Shown: positions 1 to 13,600, counted from the stretch's first letter. The stretch: 64,000 nt of DNA from Distichodus sexfasciatus (GCA_032718565.1 JAVGVS010000017.1:4376866-4440865); one strand, 5' to 3'. The notes: generated by a model from the sequence alone, not told the origin. Numbers and translations: made by a program.

Positions 1-189
1 AACCATCTTTGCATTCAAAAGTATGACTCAAGTTTAAGTAAATTTGATCTAGATAAAATGTCTACATAAAATGGTTGGTCAGCCACAGTCAGCATCACAG
101 TTCATCACTTTCAATTAAAGGTGACTGCGTACAATACTAGAGTTTATATGCAGGGATTACAGGAGCCAATTTGGACTTGGTGACGGCCT

Positions 190-941
190 GCGGTGAAAAT
201 TAGGGGTGTATTCACACCTGCTTTGTTTAGTTTGCTTAAAACGAACCCAAGGGCGTTTCCTCCCTTGGTCTCGGTTTGGTTTCAAACGAACTCTGGAGCG
301 GTTCGTTTGAGGTATGAAAGCAACCCGACCTCGAATCGACTCAGCTGCAAAAAGCATACCCATTGCGGTCGCACATTAGGGGAAATCATTTGTTGGATAA
401 CTACACAACATAAAGACGTGTATAGCCAGTGCTAGAAATGAGCCGTGGGATGACGTGGAGCTCCAAGGAGAGCTCTCCTTCGTAGCCATCTTGCAGCACG
501 TCTTTGCCGTTGCAAACTTACTACCATCATATTGTAAAACTTGCATCAAACGCTCTTGACACAGAAACATTTCTGCAAACGTATGTAACTGTATAAACCA
601 TATAGGGCACCAAGTGCTGGAGCAGGTACCAAACACCATAATCATAATAATTACAACATATTTAAAATAAAGCTGTTGTGCTTGGGGCACCCAAATGGCT
701 AGCACCGGTCCTGATTGTGTACTTTCACGTTGTGCTTCCCGCTTTACCACGCCCCACACGTTTTTGTCCAATGGTTGAATGACCTTAGCACACATGTGGT
801 GTTGTTTCCAAATGCTGATACACTTGCAATGCCTACGATGTGAAAGCAAACCGCACCAAAGATGAAAAATAAACATTTTATTTGGTCCGGACCAACGCAA
901 GTGAACTAACAGACTTTCCTGGTCTCAATACGCCCTAAGAT
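190..941. repeat. Non-autonomous DNA transposon-like element
   Basis: The two ends are inverted: the left end reads TAGGGGTGTATT and the right end, read from the other strand, TAGGGCGTATT. The left part carries the pattern of repeated 'acgaac' and 'ggttcgttt' blocks common in fish repeats of this type. A 174-codon open frame on the minus strand (376-900) lies inside but shows no domain I recognise, so I treat it as chance. I could not see a convincing target-site duplication, so the class is undecided. Confidence 0.45.
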
Positions 942-1113
942 ATAAAATAACTAGCCGACTGCAAATCTGAAGTGCAATATTGGCCGAAATAAACACAAAA
1001 TAAAGACTTATTTTAAATTTTTAGCATGAGCTAGAAACATGCATGAATAAATATCAATAAATATATTTGATGCATAAATCTAACCCTAAGCATCTAAAAC
1101 CTGGGGCAGATAA

Positions 1114-1294
1114 AAATGGAGAGATGGGGGCACAGTATTCTCATACCCCTTTTCCACTGCACTGGTAATAATATTTATAATACAATAATATTTTCAGTAA
1201 AAAAACATGGAACTGGTTCCAAATAGAGACAGGGCACCAGCACCAGTGCAGTGGAAAAGGGGTATGAGAATACTCTGCCCCCACCTCTCCATTT
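1114..1294. repeat. Long inverted repeat (MITE-like hairpin)
   Basis: Positions 1114-1166 and 1242-1294 are 53-base arms that pair with two mismatches, separated by a 75-base loop. The arms contain 'ccccttttccactgcactggt', a sequence typical of hairpin-forming fish MITEs. The surrounding bases up to about 1,430 look like further remnants of the same element. No coding potential. Confidence 0.7.
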
Positions 1295-1731
1295 AGGGCA
1301 CCTGACCAAAAATTTCCTAGTCTGGAACCGAGAATCACCTCCATTTTTTCGTGAAAAAACTTGGCACGTGTTCCAAATTGAGAACCAGTGCAGTACGATT
1401 GGCACTTCAAATCTTGGAAGAGCCTTAAAAAAAACCCACTGTTGCGCCCTAACCCACCTGGGAGACTGTCCCTATATTTGGGAATTAGAAGTCGTTCTAA
1501 ATATCTATGTTGCATGGATAGCATCTATGTTGAATGGGCATAGGACTGCTACAAATAAACAGTTTCTACTATAACAAGTTTTGCATAATTAAGTAATTAT
1601 GCATATCAAAAATAATGTCCCTGATAGTGAAACCAAATCCTGATGTTTGATCTTTTCCCCCACTTAGGATTTGATGTTAAAAATTGGGATTTAGGTCGTA
1701 TTCGTACTGTGTCAAAACTGAAACTTAGTAT

Positions 1732-2138
1732 TAGTGCTGGGCAATTAATGGAAAATGAACTGAAGCTGACATTCAGAACCTCTAATCAACGTAATCTTGC
1801 TCATAAAGATTTTTTAAATTATTGTTAAAATTCTGTTAATACTTGAAAAAAAATAAAAATAACTGTGTGTTTATGTACAGCGCCCTTTAAAAACACGTGG
1901 TCATGCAACTCCACCCTGTCCAATCAATACACCTCTGTGTCATTCCTTAAATTATATTAAATTCACAAAGACACACTTTTTCATAAAAAAAGAACACTCC
2001 AGGTTCAGCATATTTACACTACAAACCTTGTCAGTGAACTATAAAAGCAAAAAACACAATAATTGTCCATTAATCGTACTCAAGGTCAAATGGTTAGTTA
2101 ATCATGATATTGATATGAGCTCATATTGCCCAGCCCTA
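1732..2138. repeat. MITE with GCTGGGC-type ends
   Basis: The left end reads TAGTGCTGGGCAAT and the right end, reversed, TAGGGCTGGGCAAT, so the ends are inverted repeats. The interior is AT-rich and non-coding. Copies with the same ends occur at 2640-3713, 5072-5604 and 12435-12722. No convincing target duplication is visible. Confidence 0.55.
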
Positions 2139-2639
2139 GTTAATGTAGAGACACTTTGCTGTGATCGCAACTACTGGAAACAGGCTGAGAAAGTTAAATA
2201 TGAAGGCATGCATTTAAAGTATATACACAAGGAGGCTTTTTAGCTCCCTACCGGCTTAATCTCACTGCTAAATAATTTTATGTTCAAACAAGATGTAGTA
2301 AAGCTCTGATATCTTCAAGACCTGCACCCTGGACTTTGACCGACTCATCTCGCTTTTATGTACACTCGTGAACACACAATGACGTCACGCACTAAGAAAG
2401 GAAGCGGCTTGACACTCCCTGTAGTCCGCCTCACACCCAGCTCAACTGGAAAGGCCTGTTCCAAAACAGGTCAGCTACAATGCTGGTATCAGAATAGCAA
2501 ACCAACAATTTATTGGGCGATGACAAAGTTGATCCTCTGAAGCAAGGAACCGAAATACAGGTCTGTTTGCCAGCCATACTTCTGGGAAGGAATATGTATC
2601 AAATAGGCGGAGTCTTCGCACAATAATCCAGTGAAATGA

Positions 2640-3713
2640 TAGGGCTGTGCAATTAATCAGAACTGACATTCAGAACCTCCCATTGATGTAATACTGCCTA
2701 TGGTGGCTATTTTGATTATTTTTTAAGTCTGATGAATACCTTCCCCAGTGTGCTCATGTACTGTCCCCTATGTGTGCACCATCACATGACTCTGCCCTGT
2801 ATAGTCTGCCACTACATCTGTGTTTGTGTTTTGTTCAATGTAAATAAATAAAAAAAGTCAAAGTAATGCATTTTCTAGACATGGTGCGATAACACTTTTT
2901 TATGCCCGATACCAATATTGTAAATCTAGATATCTGCCAATACGGTACAAATCCGATGCAGTCTCCGAGTTGTTTTAAACAAGAAAATAGAAAATAATGC
3001 TCTAGAAAAAATCTGAATACATGACTGAGATTTTTCTGTTATGCTTAGGGAAATATTTGACTTAAATATTGTTTTAAAACAATGTAACAATTACACACAT
3101 ATGTATATGCTAAATGATTTATTATTAAAATTAGATATCATAAGTTATTCGTTTAAACACAGTTCTGCAGTTTTGTGACAGTCCCTAATCCTGCGGTGCT
3201 AAAACCATTAGGAACACAATAGATTGTGAGTGAGAGCTGGTGTTGTTAAGGCAATTTAACAGTATATTTGTTTGGTTTGCTTTTGGAGTTGTACTGTGAT
3301 GAGTTGCTTGTTCTGCTCATTGTCATATCAAAACGTACAAATTATGAAAATGTCGAACAATAAACCAGCTTTACCGCAGTGCTGCTTCCATTGTATAACA
3401 ACTGAGCGTGCACGCATTTACAGTCCGGCTCCATAGATCGGCCCAATGCCACCAATACCCGATCCAGCTGTTGGAGTTGTTATCGCACCGATATCCGGAT
3501 CACGTATCAGATTGGTGCCATCTCTAACTCTTTCATTAGAAAAAATGATCCCAGCTTTAATAATTGAGTATATTTTCAGTGCAAACATCAGTAAACTATG
3601 AGGCCGACAATCAAACAAAAACACCCAAAACAAAATAATTGTTTATTGATCATAATTGAGGTAAAATGTTCAATTAATTGTGACACTGATTCAAGGACAC
3701 TCACCCAACCCTA
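2640..3713. repeat. Second GCTGGGC-type MITE, enlarged by an inner insertion
   Basis: The left end TAGGGCTGTGCAAT and right end CCAACCCTA match the copy at 1732. The middle, roughly 2,880 to 3,520, has a different character, with repeated 'ccgatacc' and 'gtgcgataac' blocks, and looks like a second transposon inserted in the first. The limits of the inner piece are uncertain. Confidence 0.45.
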
Positions 3714-5071
3714 CGAGATGGTGTCCTGTGATATTGTCAAAATGATCTTTTGATTCTACTGTCAACCCGGCACTTTAAGCTTGCTGCACTGGTGCTTTGC
3801 ATAGTTTGGTAAAGTATGTAAAAGAGCATGCAGTTACGGTATTTTAGCCTGTGAGATCTTCTCTGTTCTCAATTTCCAACATACTGTGTAGCCGGAGGCC
3901 TGATCGATGCCCTTCTCACACTGGTTCTGAAAACTCGTTTTGGAGACAGGCCAAGTGTAAAGAAGCTTCTCCTCTAGAGCATTTTCATGTTAGTAAACAA
4001 CGCAGGTTTGCTTGGCCAATTTTCAACTGTACTGACCTTTAGTTCAACCAAAAAAACACCCTCAATCGTTATCAGATAACAGGCCTATTATCAGCAGCAT
4101 TTACTTATTTGTATTAATTTCACAAGGATAATGTGACAAACTGTTCTTTTTTTTAAGCATATTAATCACATTACACACATTTTAATTAGTGAAGTATTGT
4201 CCCAATATGGCTGAGTAACAATTTGCATAGATGACCAGACAATAACACTTTCACAAATATTGTCAAAACAAGTCGTAAGGTGACAACAAGGCAGCCCCCC
4301 TTATTGGTGACTAAGCTATGTTTTATTAAACATATTACAAAATGAATTTATTAATGATTCTTCCTTTTCTCAGCCTCGTAATGTTCGCATAAAAGAATAA
4401 AGTAGAAGACTTGGCCAATTCTGGGCTACACTGCAGGGGAAATGCAGCATAACATTATCACTCACAGTCACTTATAACAATTCTGTCCTTTGATATTTGC
4501 CACTTATATTAATGAATGTCTAAAGTAAAAAGTCCAATAAAGTGATATTTCCCTTTTAAAACAGAGTGCAGTCAAGTTGACAAGCCATAGTTTTTGCTGG
4601 GATTAATAGGAATGCTTTAGTTTGCTGAAACACTCCTACACAGACATCTGCTGAGCTGCTAAATCTTTTAAGGAACACGTAACCAATTGTTAATTATTAA
4701 CTAAAGCTTTTTTCTCATCAGTAAAAAGGATGCTTGCTGCGTCGAGAATAGATTTGAACTAGAGGATGATGGTCAAAACCTGTTCTTCTTAAGTGAACAA
4801 ACTGAATCCAGCAGCAAACTTCATCTCCAAACCCATTAAGAGGGAAGAAGAGCATCAAAGGACAACAGCTTAGATTATACTAATGACACTGGATTTTGAG
4901 TTTAAACACTTTTAGACCCTCTTCTGAATCAAGTTAACAAATTGGACCAAAGGCACAACCTCCCATACAAACTCGGTTCAGGTCAGATGCCTGCAAGAGA
5001 CAACAACTCATTTATCATATTACAGAAACTTGACAAAGTTTAAGCTTCAGTTTGCTCTAGACAGTTGCTAG
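3714..5071. other. Gene-free AT-rich stretch
   Basis: I see no exon with matching splice signals and frame here. One reasonable minus-strand acceptor (pyrimidine tract and CAG) occurs near 4,992, followed by a short open frame. Without a recognisable protein I do not call it an exon. Confidence 0.4.
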
Positions 5072-5604
5072 TAGGGCTGGGTGATATGAATTCAAATCAA
5101 TATTGTGATTAATTAAATATTTTACCTCAATTATGTTTAATAAAAAAATATTTTGTTTTGGGATTTTTGCCCCATAGTTCACTGACAAGGTTTATACTGC
5201 AATTATGTAAAGTTGGGATATTTTTTCTAATGAAAGAGTGCATATTTTTGTGATTCTAAAACAGTTGATGGAAACACAGAGTGAAAACACACACAGTAGT
5301 ATGTACTTAGCATGTATTTTACACACTAGGGAAAGTTTTAAGGGAAGACTATAGAGAGAAATGTAAAAATAATCTAAATAGAGGTTCTGAATGTTGGTTG
5401 AAACTGAAAGTGAGTGATGATTTTCCCGTCCGTGAAAGAGCAGTGGGCAGATAACATGGGCAGCGCCTGGGAAGCAGTGCTTGGGTAATACCTTTACTAG
5501 TCCTGGGAATCGAACCGGCGACCTTCCGATCATGGAGTGATCACCCTAACCATTACGCTATCAACTGGCCCTTTCAGTTAATTTTTGAATAACTGTCCAG
5601 CCTT
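5072..5604. repeat. Third GCTGGGC-type MITE containing a tRNA-derived SINE
   Basis: The left end is TAGGGCTGGGTGATATG and the right end is a decayed 'gtccagcctta'. Between about 5,395 and 5,575 lies a minus-strand SINE. Read in reverse it has an A-box-like 'tagcgtaatggttaggg' and the B box 'ggttcgattcc'. The SINE body continues with 'caagcactgcttcccaggcgctgccc'-like sequence, which is also seen at 42.66-43.3 kb. Confidence 0.55.
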
Positions 5605-8088
5605 AATTAGCAACAATGCAAACATCCATATGCAATATATAATATAACTGCATTCAGCAATTGAACAATCTATGAACAAGGCAACGATTCACTATTAAAA
5701 TTATGATTATAGCTCTGACCATAGACCAACAGTCTAATTAAAGAGATAAAGAGCGGGAGAGCCAGGTGATGATTGTCATGTGACGCGCAGCACCATGCGC
5801 TGGGCCTGCTGTTAGTGACATGTGGCGTGAGACAGCACTGCGCTGTTTGGTTTTAGGGATTATGGGCACAGTTCAATCTGACGCTGGCAGACTGCTAACT
5901 AAGATCAGCCAAGCTAAACAGACGGAGCCCATATGCTTCAAACTTTGAATAAGAGATTGCAGGTCTATGATCTGCCCCAATATTTTCTGTAAGTATATGA
6001 GCAGGAGAAGGCTGAACCTGGTTCAGCCAGTTTACTATTAGACTTCTGCTGAATATGAACCTTTATACCAGTCTTTAATGCATATGGACTAAAAAGTGGA
6101 CGCCCAATAAGATTTCTGTTCATTATCAGTACCAGTTACACATACAAAGAATTAGGACATATTCTTCATAACAACCAACACACACATTCTGGACTAATGC
6201 AGAGTTTGACTTTTTATTGTCTAACTCAACAATATAACATGCTTAGAGAAAAAAAGCATCAATTGATTTTCCCGAACAACTAACAATGACTAATTATAGG
6301 AGCATTCACCAACTGTTCCTAAAAAACAATTGGCTCTTATAACATTCCCAATGTTTTCTTTTTTAAGATGTTTTCCTTGGTAAGAACAGTATCTACAAAT
6401 TTTATTGCATGCCAGTTTGTGCAAAACATTCAATTCTACAGTTGTATGTTACTATACTATGTAAATGTATTAACTTTCTTAGCAACAAATGTAAACAAAC
6501 ATCCTGCCCGTAGGAAAACCTCACCCAAAAATCAGTATCATTCCTATAGCTGACTTGTCTAAGCAGTTTGTTAGAAGTAAATACCTAAGGATCTGTGGGA
6601 TGCGTTCCTCTGGATGGCTACAAACTGCCTAGTGAATACTGTCACAAGAAAATAAGGTCCATGTGAATGGAAAATATGCAGGACATAAAAGAAAACAAAA
6701 TCTGCTTTCTGTCCACACTTACTAATGACGTGAGCTAAACAAGTAAAGCGTCTGTCCTAGGTTCCATCTTATTCACTCAAAATGACCATAAAAATCATCC
6801 TCTACCCCTGAATTCCTTGCTGATGGATGATACAAAACAATAACGCATTCTCATCACACTCCTCCTTCCTGTAGCGCTCACCCACGTTTTAGCAGCAGGA
6901 TTAGCACCACTGACTCATCTCTCACTTTAACCTCTATTAAAGCAGACCAATAAGAAGGGTTTACACAGGGAGTGAGAGCTGCTGGAGAGGAATACCAAAT
7001 TGCAGCGAGCATCTCAGCAGCCTTTACGTGACGAGGCTGAACGCGCACTCAGGACCAGCTTACCTTTCGTCACGCACTACACAGTCAGCATTAGTCATAC
7101 TAGCGTTAGCAATCCGCCAGCATTCTTCTCAGTTCAAATTCCGAGCAGGAAATGTTGACAGGGCTCTTGGTTTATGACGTCGTAACTACGACTGGAGATA
7201 AAGACAAGATGATGCAGCTCCCACACTGGCCATCACCTCTGATTCCGACATTTAGAAACACCTGCTGTTCTTGTGGGTTGTTTGAAACTATACAATAGTG
7301 ATTCTGAATAAAAGTGAAGCTAAACTGAAGGAAAGTGGTGGAATAAGAAGCTCTCAAATTAATATAATTTCTCTCTCACACACTTGAAACCAAAAATGTA
7401 ATGAAAGGCTACAAGAATATTGTAAATCCCCAGTTTACATAGTAACTTGGAAATGTCAATGAAAATGTAAATTAATAAGTAACTTGGCTAAGAGCATTTC
7501 AATAGGCAACGTTAGCTACAGGTAACAAGTAACAGCAAAAATATTAGGGCTGCATAATATACCATTCCAGCATCAACATCACAATGTTCAATTTGGCACT
7601 ATTTATCATGACTAATCTACAAGAGAATTCTTTTTGCTTCAACATTTACTCCTATTTAAGGGTTCTTGGATAAAATTAAAGAAAAGATGCTTGTCATTCA
7701 AAAGTCTTTTTTGCCATTTTAAGTATGATTATTTTCTATGCAAAAGTCGAAAAAGGGAAGGTAAATGTTTTAAAAATATTTTCACTGAATCGCTCCACTA
7801 CAAAATAACACCAATGGCTCTTAAATGCTTCACCCAATCCATATAAAGGCATTCAACACATTTTGTTTGGAAAAAAATACTGCAATGCCATATTTTCCCC
7901 AAATATCGTTCATCCCTATATAATATTAAAACTCGAAAGAGGCTCTAAGTTTCTGACACTTTGTTTTACTTGATACACTAAGCTTCTAGATCCAGTTATG
8001 ACAACACAAAATAAAAACATTATAAGAAGACTTGAGGTTTTTCATATCTTAAGTCTATTAAATTATAAGGAGAAGATTAAAGTCTCAC
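5605..8088. other. Gene-free stretch
   Basis: AT-rich sequence without a supported exon, RNA gene or complete transposon. Short open frames at 6,368, 7,172 and 7,634 have low-complexity translations and no splice context. If the candidate exon at 8,089-8,139 is real, this region would be its first intron. Confidence 0.4.
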
Positions 8089-8139
8089 CTGGCCAGAGGA
8101 ATTTTCTATGACACCTAATCCTTGAGTCCGGGTTGACAT
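8089..8139 (-). CDS. Candidate first coding exon of an unidentified minus-strand gene
   Basis: On the minus strand an ATG with A at -3 opens 17 codons (MSTRTQGLGVIENSSGQ) that run in phase 0 directly into a strong donor, CAG/GTGAGA. The GC-rich tract just upstream (about 8,900-9,320) would suit a promoter and untranslated first exon. I do not recognise the peptide and found no sure second exon to the left, so the gene may continue beyond the window start. It could be a chance match. The evidence is codon frame plus donor quality only. Confidence 0.35.
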
Positions 8140-8245
8140 TTTTGGTCAGGGATATTCAGAAATGGGTGCAAGGGGGGGAAACAGTTGAAAATCAAGCACA
8201 CATTTATTTCTGCGGCTGTGGCGGATTTTTTTGTGCTGCAGGAGA

Positions 8246-8272
8246 AACGGAACGGGACGGGACGGGACGGAG
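8246..8272. repeat. Short GGGAC tandem repeat
   Basis: About four copies of 'gggac' stand in tandem within a GC-rich tract next to the candidate exon. The G runs could allow a quadruplex on the plus strand, but this is only a sequence-level possibility. Confidence 0.5.
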
Positions 8273-8899
8273 ATCCAAAAAGGAGCTTATGACAGAGCCA
8301 CAGATCAACAAGTTGAATCCCGCATTAGTTACGAGCTCCACAGCATTTCAACAGTGGGGGAGATTAAGAACGACAAGCTAAACGATTTAACGATTTACAA
8401 CACCAATTAAAGTTAATCAACAGCGTCTTCCAGGATGCCGATTCATTTATTAATTAAATTGTTAGTATGACGGTTAAGGATCTTAATCAGATTCGGTAAA
8501 ATGATCAACACTCGCAAAGCACATTAACGTGCCTTAGAGAAACAACACGGCTTTATCCTAAAATGAGGAAAAAACTTAAACCGATTAACCTTTTTTCACT
8601 AACACATCAAAAAAATCAAGTCTTATCAGGCCGGGCGAGTTAGCTAAGCAGCTATTTTGACATTCGCTGCGGAAAAGAGCAGACAATGACGGACAAGAAA
8701 CGAAATCAGCGCGCCCTCCTCACGCGAAACCGATACCGGCGGAACGAAAATTGATATGAAGAGAAAGAAAAAAACAGCAACGTCAAAAGCTCAGGTAGTT
8801 AGCCAGAGCGATGAAGCCGAGCTAGGCTAACTATTTTGGAACCGAGCCAGGTTAATACAGAAGATGACTAGCGTTAGCTTGAGCTAATCAGCTAGCCTT

Positions 8900-9320
8900 C
8901 AAATGGGCCAAATCCCAGAAAGTCGAGGGAAAAAAAGAAAAAAGATCCGCGGAAACGGCGATCCTCCACAGCCCTGCGTGACCCGACTGCGCTCGCTCCT
9001 CATTAGAGAGGAAAAAGGCGACGTGTGGGTAGCAAAGTGCGCTAACTAATGTCCATAATAGCGTCCAAAAAGTCGTCAAGTTGTAAAATCCATTATTGGT
9101 CCCGTTAAATGCTTTTCTTGCTCTGTGGGTGCGAACGACGGCGGACTCGCGGTGATTCGGTAACGTTCAGGCGCCGCGTCCGAGCAGCGACGCAGCCTGA
9201 GGGCTGAACCAGGCGAGCCAGATACCGGAACAGACGCGAAGCAACATGGCCGCTGCCGGAGTTAACCGAGGGCCGACGAAGAGACGATTCGGCGCTCATC
9301 GGCTAACATCGGTTCAAATC
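8900..9320 (-). promoter_or_regulatory. GC/CpG-rich promoter-like tract
   Basis: This stretch is much richer in CpG than its AT-rich surroundings, with many 'cgcg', 'gcgac' and 'cggcg' words between 9,120 and 9,300. Vertebrate CpG clusters usually mark promoters. Orientation is inferred from the candidate coding exon at 8,089-8,139. An open frame at 9,105-9,299 on the minus strand is arginine-rich, as expected from GC-rich noncoding DNA, and I do not call it a gene. Confidence 0.4.
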
Positions 9321-9428
9321 GGAACATGGGATTCAGGACAGAACTTGTACTGCGGGATTTACTGCGCTACAGATGTCGGACGACACCAAGCGGCCCGCGT
9401 ACGGAATAAGATCATAATGTAAAACTTT

Positions 9429-9688
9429 AAGGGCCAGTTTCCTGAACATGAATTAAGCCTTGTACTAAAGTCTTGGACTAAACTGCAGCCCCAATGGAGA
9501 TTCTATATTGAAACTCAAAGCTAGTCTAGATGTAGGCTTAAATGTAGGTCTGAGAAACTGGCCCTAGGGTTTCATGTCTTGTATTAAGATTAGTTTTTGG
9601 ATTAAGTTGCAGTACCAACGGAGATTTACCACTGGAAGTCAAACATAGCCTAGGGCTAGACTTAATCCTAGACTGGAAAATTGGCCCT
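9429..9688. repeat. MITE with 8-bp target duplication AAAACTTT
   Basis: A perfect 8-bp duplication AAAACTTT flanks the element at 9421-9428 and 9689-9696. The ends are inverted: AGGGCCAGTTTCC on the left and AGGGCCAATTTTCC reversed from the right. Inside, two related units of about 130 bases follow each other, each with a 'ggactaaactgcag...ggagat' core, so the element looks like a head-to-tail dimer. The 8-bp duplication suggests hAT-type mobilisation. Confidence 0.75.
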
Positions 9689-10637
9689 AAAACTTTGTTT
9701 CCCAGATACATAGTTACTCAAGTATAATATGTAGGAAAATGTAAATCAGACTGCCTCATGAGAAAATATGCAATGATTGAAGAAATACAAAATAAAATAT
9801 TAGTATAATATAAACTTAAATTATATTACAACTACTTGTATTAACATTTGTATGGATATTATTATACATAACTTTTATTAACCACTCAATAATGCTGTAC
9901 TATTAGCATGACTTTAACTGGTGTTTAACTGTTCACACAATACTGTGCATAGTGTTCAGATCAGTAAAGTCTGAATGGAATCATCAATGGAACATTGTGA
10001 ACCTTGATTTAAAAATAAATCACTAAAAAGTTGGCACTGCTATTAGTAAATGTGGTTGGTTCAATGTACACTGCACTGAAACAAAATAAAGCTACATGCT
10101 GCTCTACAAATAATATCTAATAAGTTTCAAGCTCTGGCATAGGCTCACAGCATGCTTTCAAAGCTGGGCCATGCAGTATGCAAATTATCTTACAGTATTG
10201 CAATAAAATATACATGTTTGTGTATGAGTTTTGATAGCATGAATTTATCTGTAAACCTTTGGCAATACTTTTTATTCCAGTGTTTACATGTCATAGGTAA
10301 GTTGTTTTATTATAAAAGTAAATTCAGCCTCTTAAAAATAATAATTGTCAGGATGGGGGAAAAAATATACAGAAACAGGATATTAAGAAAAGAGTCCATT
10401 ATTACAGGCCAGCTATTGCTCCAGTTTCATTTACACATTTCTAAAACACAGTGCTCTAGACTCTAGGCTATTTTATTCATAACAGAAATGACATTTATAT
10501 AATAACTGCTCAACATTTATAATTTTCCATGTAAAAAGCAAGCAAACTAAAATTAAAACATTTTAAAAAGAAGAAAAGAAAGAATGAAAGGAAAGAAAGG
10601 CTGTTTAGTCTCATTGTTCCCTTTCCTCTTTTCATGC

Positions 10638-13600
10638 TCATTCACACAGCTCCTTCACTGGAATGGTGATCAAGTCAGAGAAGAAGCTGCCTTCATTGTC
10701 TCCACCACCAAATATGAACAAGGATTGTGGGGAAGACTCCGGAAACTCCCCCTGCCTTTCAGCAGAAGCCTTTCATATGAAACAAATAAAGAGAAATAAA
10801 TCAATTAAAATAACAACAAAAGACTTCCATGAGTGCAAATAAAAACAATGTACACAAAATTGGTCCAAACGGATATGAATTCTTTACAGTGTGAAATAAT
10901 AATCATCCTTATTCCTGTGCATTTCCATGATGTATTTCCAAAGTACCTTTTCGTGAGCTGTTGTTGCCATGGAGATTATGGAATGCCCAGCTCGTGGCAC
11001 TGAGGTTAGCCGCGGCAGAGCTAAAGAGCTCCAGCAGTTTGTGTCTATTCAAAACAGAAAACACATTTCAATAGAAACAATGTTTCTTTAAAGAAAAAAA
11101 AAACTAATTTAATCAACTAATGAGGAAAGAACAAACAGCATGGGCTTCAAAATATGTATTCCAAACACAAAATTTTTTTTTATATAAAAATAGAAATGCT
11201 GCGATATTTCGCAGATTTCCTAAGACAGGTAGAACATCTGCCAAATGAAGAGATATTTTCTCACTTTACTACCAGACGCTGACTATTAACTGGACAACAA
11301 CAAAACTACTTTTTGAGCATAAGCAGACAATAAAGCTACACTCAAAGCTTTGGATACTGACGGAATGAAGAATGCAGGAAACACCCATTCTCACCCGCGT
11401 TAAAGATAAATGTGTCGCTCAAGGCATCATTTCCGTTGTAGCCTCCATGAATCAAGAAACGAGAATCTGACAGGACAGCACAGCCATGCCAGCTGAGAAA
11501 AAAGGTTGTGGTCAGAGGTCAAGGTGTCAAAGGTGAACTAGTAGTATCAACAATCAAAAATCCCAGTCCAGTCCAGTACCAACTGGACTTTAAGTTGTTT
11601 AAACAATGTAAGGACTTCAGCAAGCGATAGGGAACTAAATACAGGAAAATCGTGCAGCATCAAATTTAAACTCTATAAATACCTTCTTGGTGAGGGGGCT
11701 GCTCCACTTGTCTGCACACTTGAAAACTCCATTAAGCCTAAAAGACAGGTTTAGACAAGTTTAAACTCAATGTTTTGCTTCTATAGTGCTCTCAAATAAA
11801 ACTAGGAATAGGTAAATGAGAATTATTTAACCTAAACTGAGAACAAAACTAAATATAACTCTTACACAAATCCAGTTGGAACATATCATTAAAACAGACT
11901 GGAGTGTCCCAGCCTCCAAAAATAAAGATCTTTCCCTGCATCACACAAGCAGAATGCCTAGGAAGAAAAGAAAAAAGCAACAGCAATCAAAACCCATTAA
12001 TTACAAAAGTAAAAACCAGAAAAAAAACAGCACCAAACTTTGAAGTTACATTTTGAAATGCTTTTCTCTCTTTCTCTTATTTGCTCTCAGACTGCTCTCA
12101 CTCACCCAGATCGTGGAGCAGGCTTGTCTCCATTGACTATGGGCTGGTACCAGATGGCCATTTCAGGGTTAAAGATGTACAAGGAGTCACTGCAGCCATC
12201 AGGTTCGGGGTGGGGGCGAGGGAACACTCCTCCAAACACAAAGAGCTCTCCCCTGAATAGGGTGCAGCTGTGGTAGGCCAGAGGGGGAACTTTTCCTTGT
12301 GCCTGAAAAAAGTTCAAAATGAATACTTATTTCAGGTACAACTTTGTTTGGTACTTGCAGATCCGGGTATGAGTTTAGGAAAGTCAAAAACTTCATTAAA
12401 TTTAAAAAGGGGAAAATTCCCAAATACCCCCACCTAGGGCTTGGCGATATAACCTCAAATCAATATCATGATTAACTAAACTTTTTTCCTCAAATATGAT
12501 TAATGAAGGATTACTTTGTTTTTATTTTTTAAATAACTGACACACATGCAGTAGTGTGTTTTTAAGGTTGTAGTACATGAGCACATACTGGGAAAGGAAT
12601 TGACAGAATTAATTTCTTTTAGAAAGTGTTCAGATTCAAAAAATAAATTAATAATTAATATGGGCAAGATTACCTTACGATTAGAGGTTCTGAATGTGGG
12701 TTTAAATTAATTGCCCAGCCCTGTGTACAAGTTGGCTTGGTGGTTGGACTTTCAGAATCAACTGTGAGTTTAGGAAAGCGTAACTCCTATAAATTTAAAA
12801 AGGAAAATGAAAAACTCTAGTTTACCTCGACCATCGTCCACCGCCAGCTTTGTGTGTCAAGAATGTGGACATCATTGAACCATTTCTTATGTTTGGAGCC
12901 ACCAAACACAAAGATCCGCTTCGACTCTGGGTCATAAGTCGCAGTGTGTCCCATGCGGGCCTCTGGGGTGGGGCCCTCCGCTAGGGTTTCCGCAGGTACC
13001 CAAGAAAGGTCCTCTGAAGATGAAGGTTAGAGTGAATGAGAGAGGGGTTATTTAAAAAGCTACTGAGTAGAGCTGATATGATGAAAAATATTTTAAGCTA
13101 TATCTTTTAGCTATTTTTGTACAGTTGTACCAATGCTGATTTGACTCATGTAAATAATTAGGCCTGAACAATACACTATCACGATATGAACAATAAGTTT
13201 TTTTATGTATCTTTTAAAAATGAAAATTGAAACAGTCTTGCAATGAAAAGACAAAGTTCTTTAAGACTCACCAGTACAAAGCTTCCAAATCGGGTCTTTG
13301 GAGAACTGCATTCTAGTACCTTGTCCTCCAATCAAAATAGCTGTCTGAGGGTCAATCGGACACAGAGTGTGACCCCAGCGGCCAGAAGGAGTGTCTGTCA
13401 AGGCTTGAGAAAACATAATGCCTTTTCTTTACTGTCACTATTTATACATTGAGATGTAGCCTGATCCACATGTCAACTCACCAGTCTGAGGTTTGGTTGG
13501 TTTTCCTTTAGCTTTAGAGCTCTGAGTGGCTCCAGGTGTGTTCTGCTCCTCTTTTTTGTGGAAAAGGTGGGTTTGTCCTGTGCGGGGATTGCCTTTGCCT

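Noticed and set aside
376..900. 174-codon minus-strand open frame
   Set aside because: It lies inside a transposon-like repeat, has no recognisable domain and no splice or promoter context.
4940..4992. Second exon of the orphan gene at 8,089
   Set aside because: The acceptor is good and the phase fits, but the frame ends after 18 codons and the peptide is not recognisable, so I do not call it.
9429..9688. CRISPR-like or regulatory tandem repeat
   Set aside because: Two related units do occur, but inverted ends and an 8-bp target duplication show a dimeric MITE.
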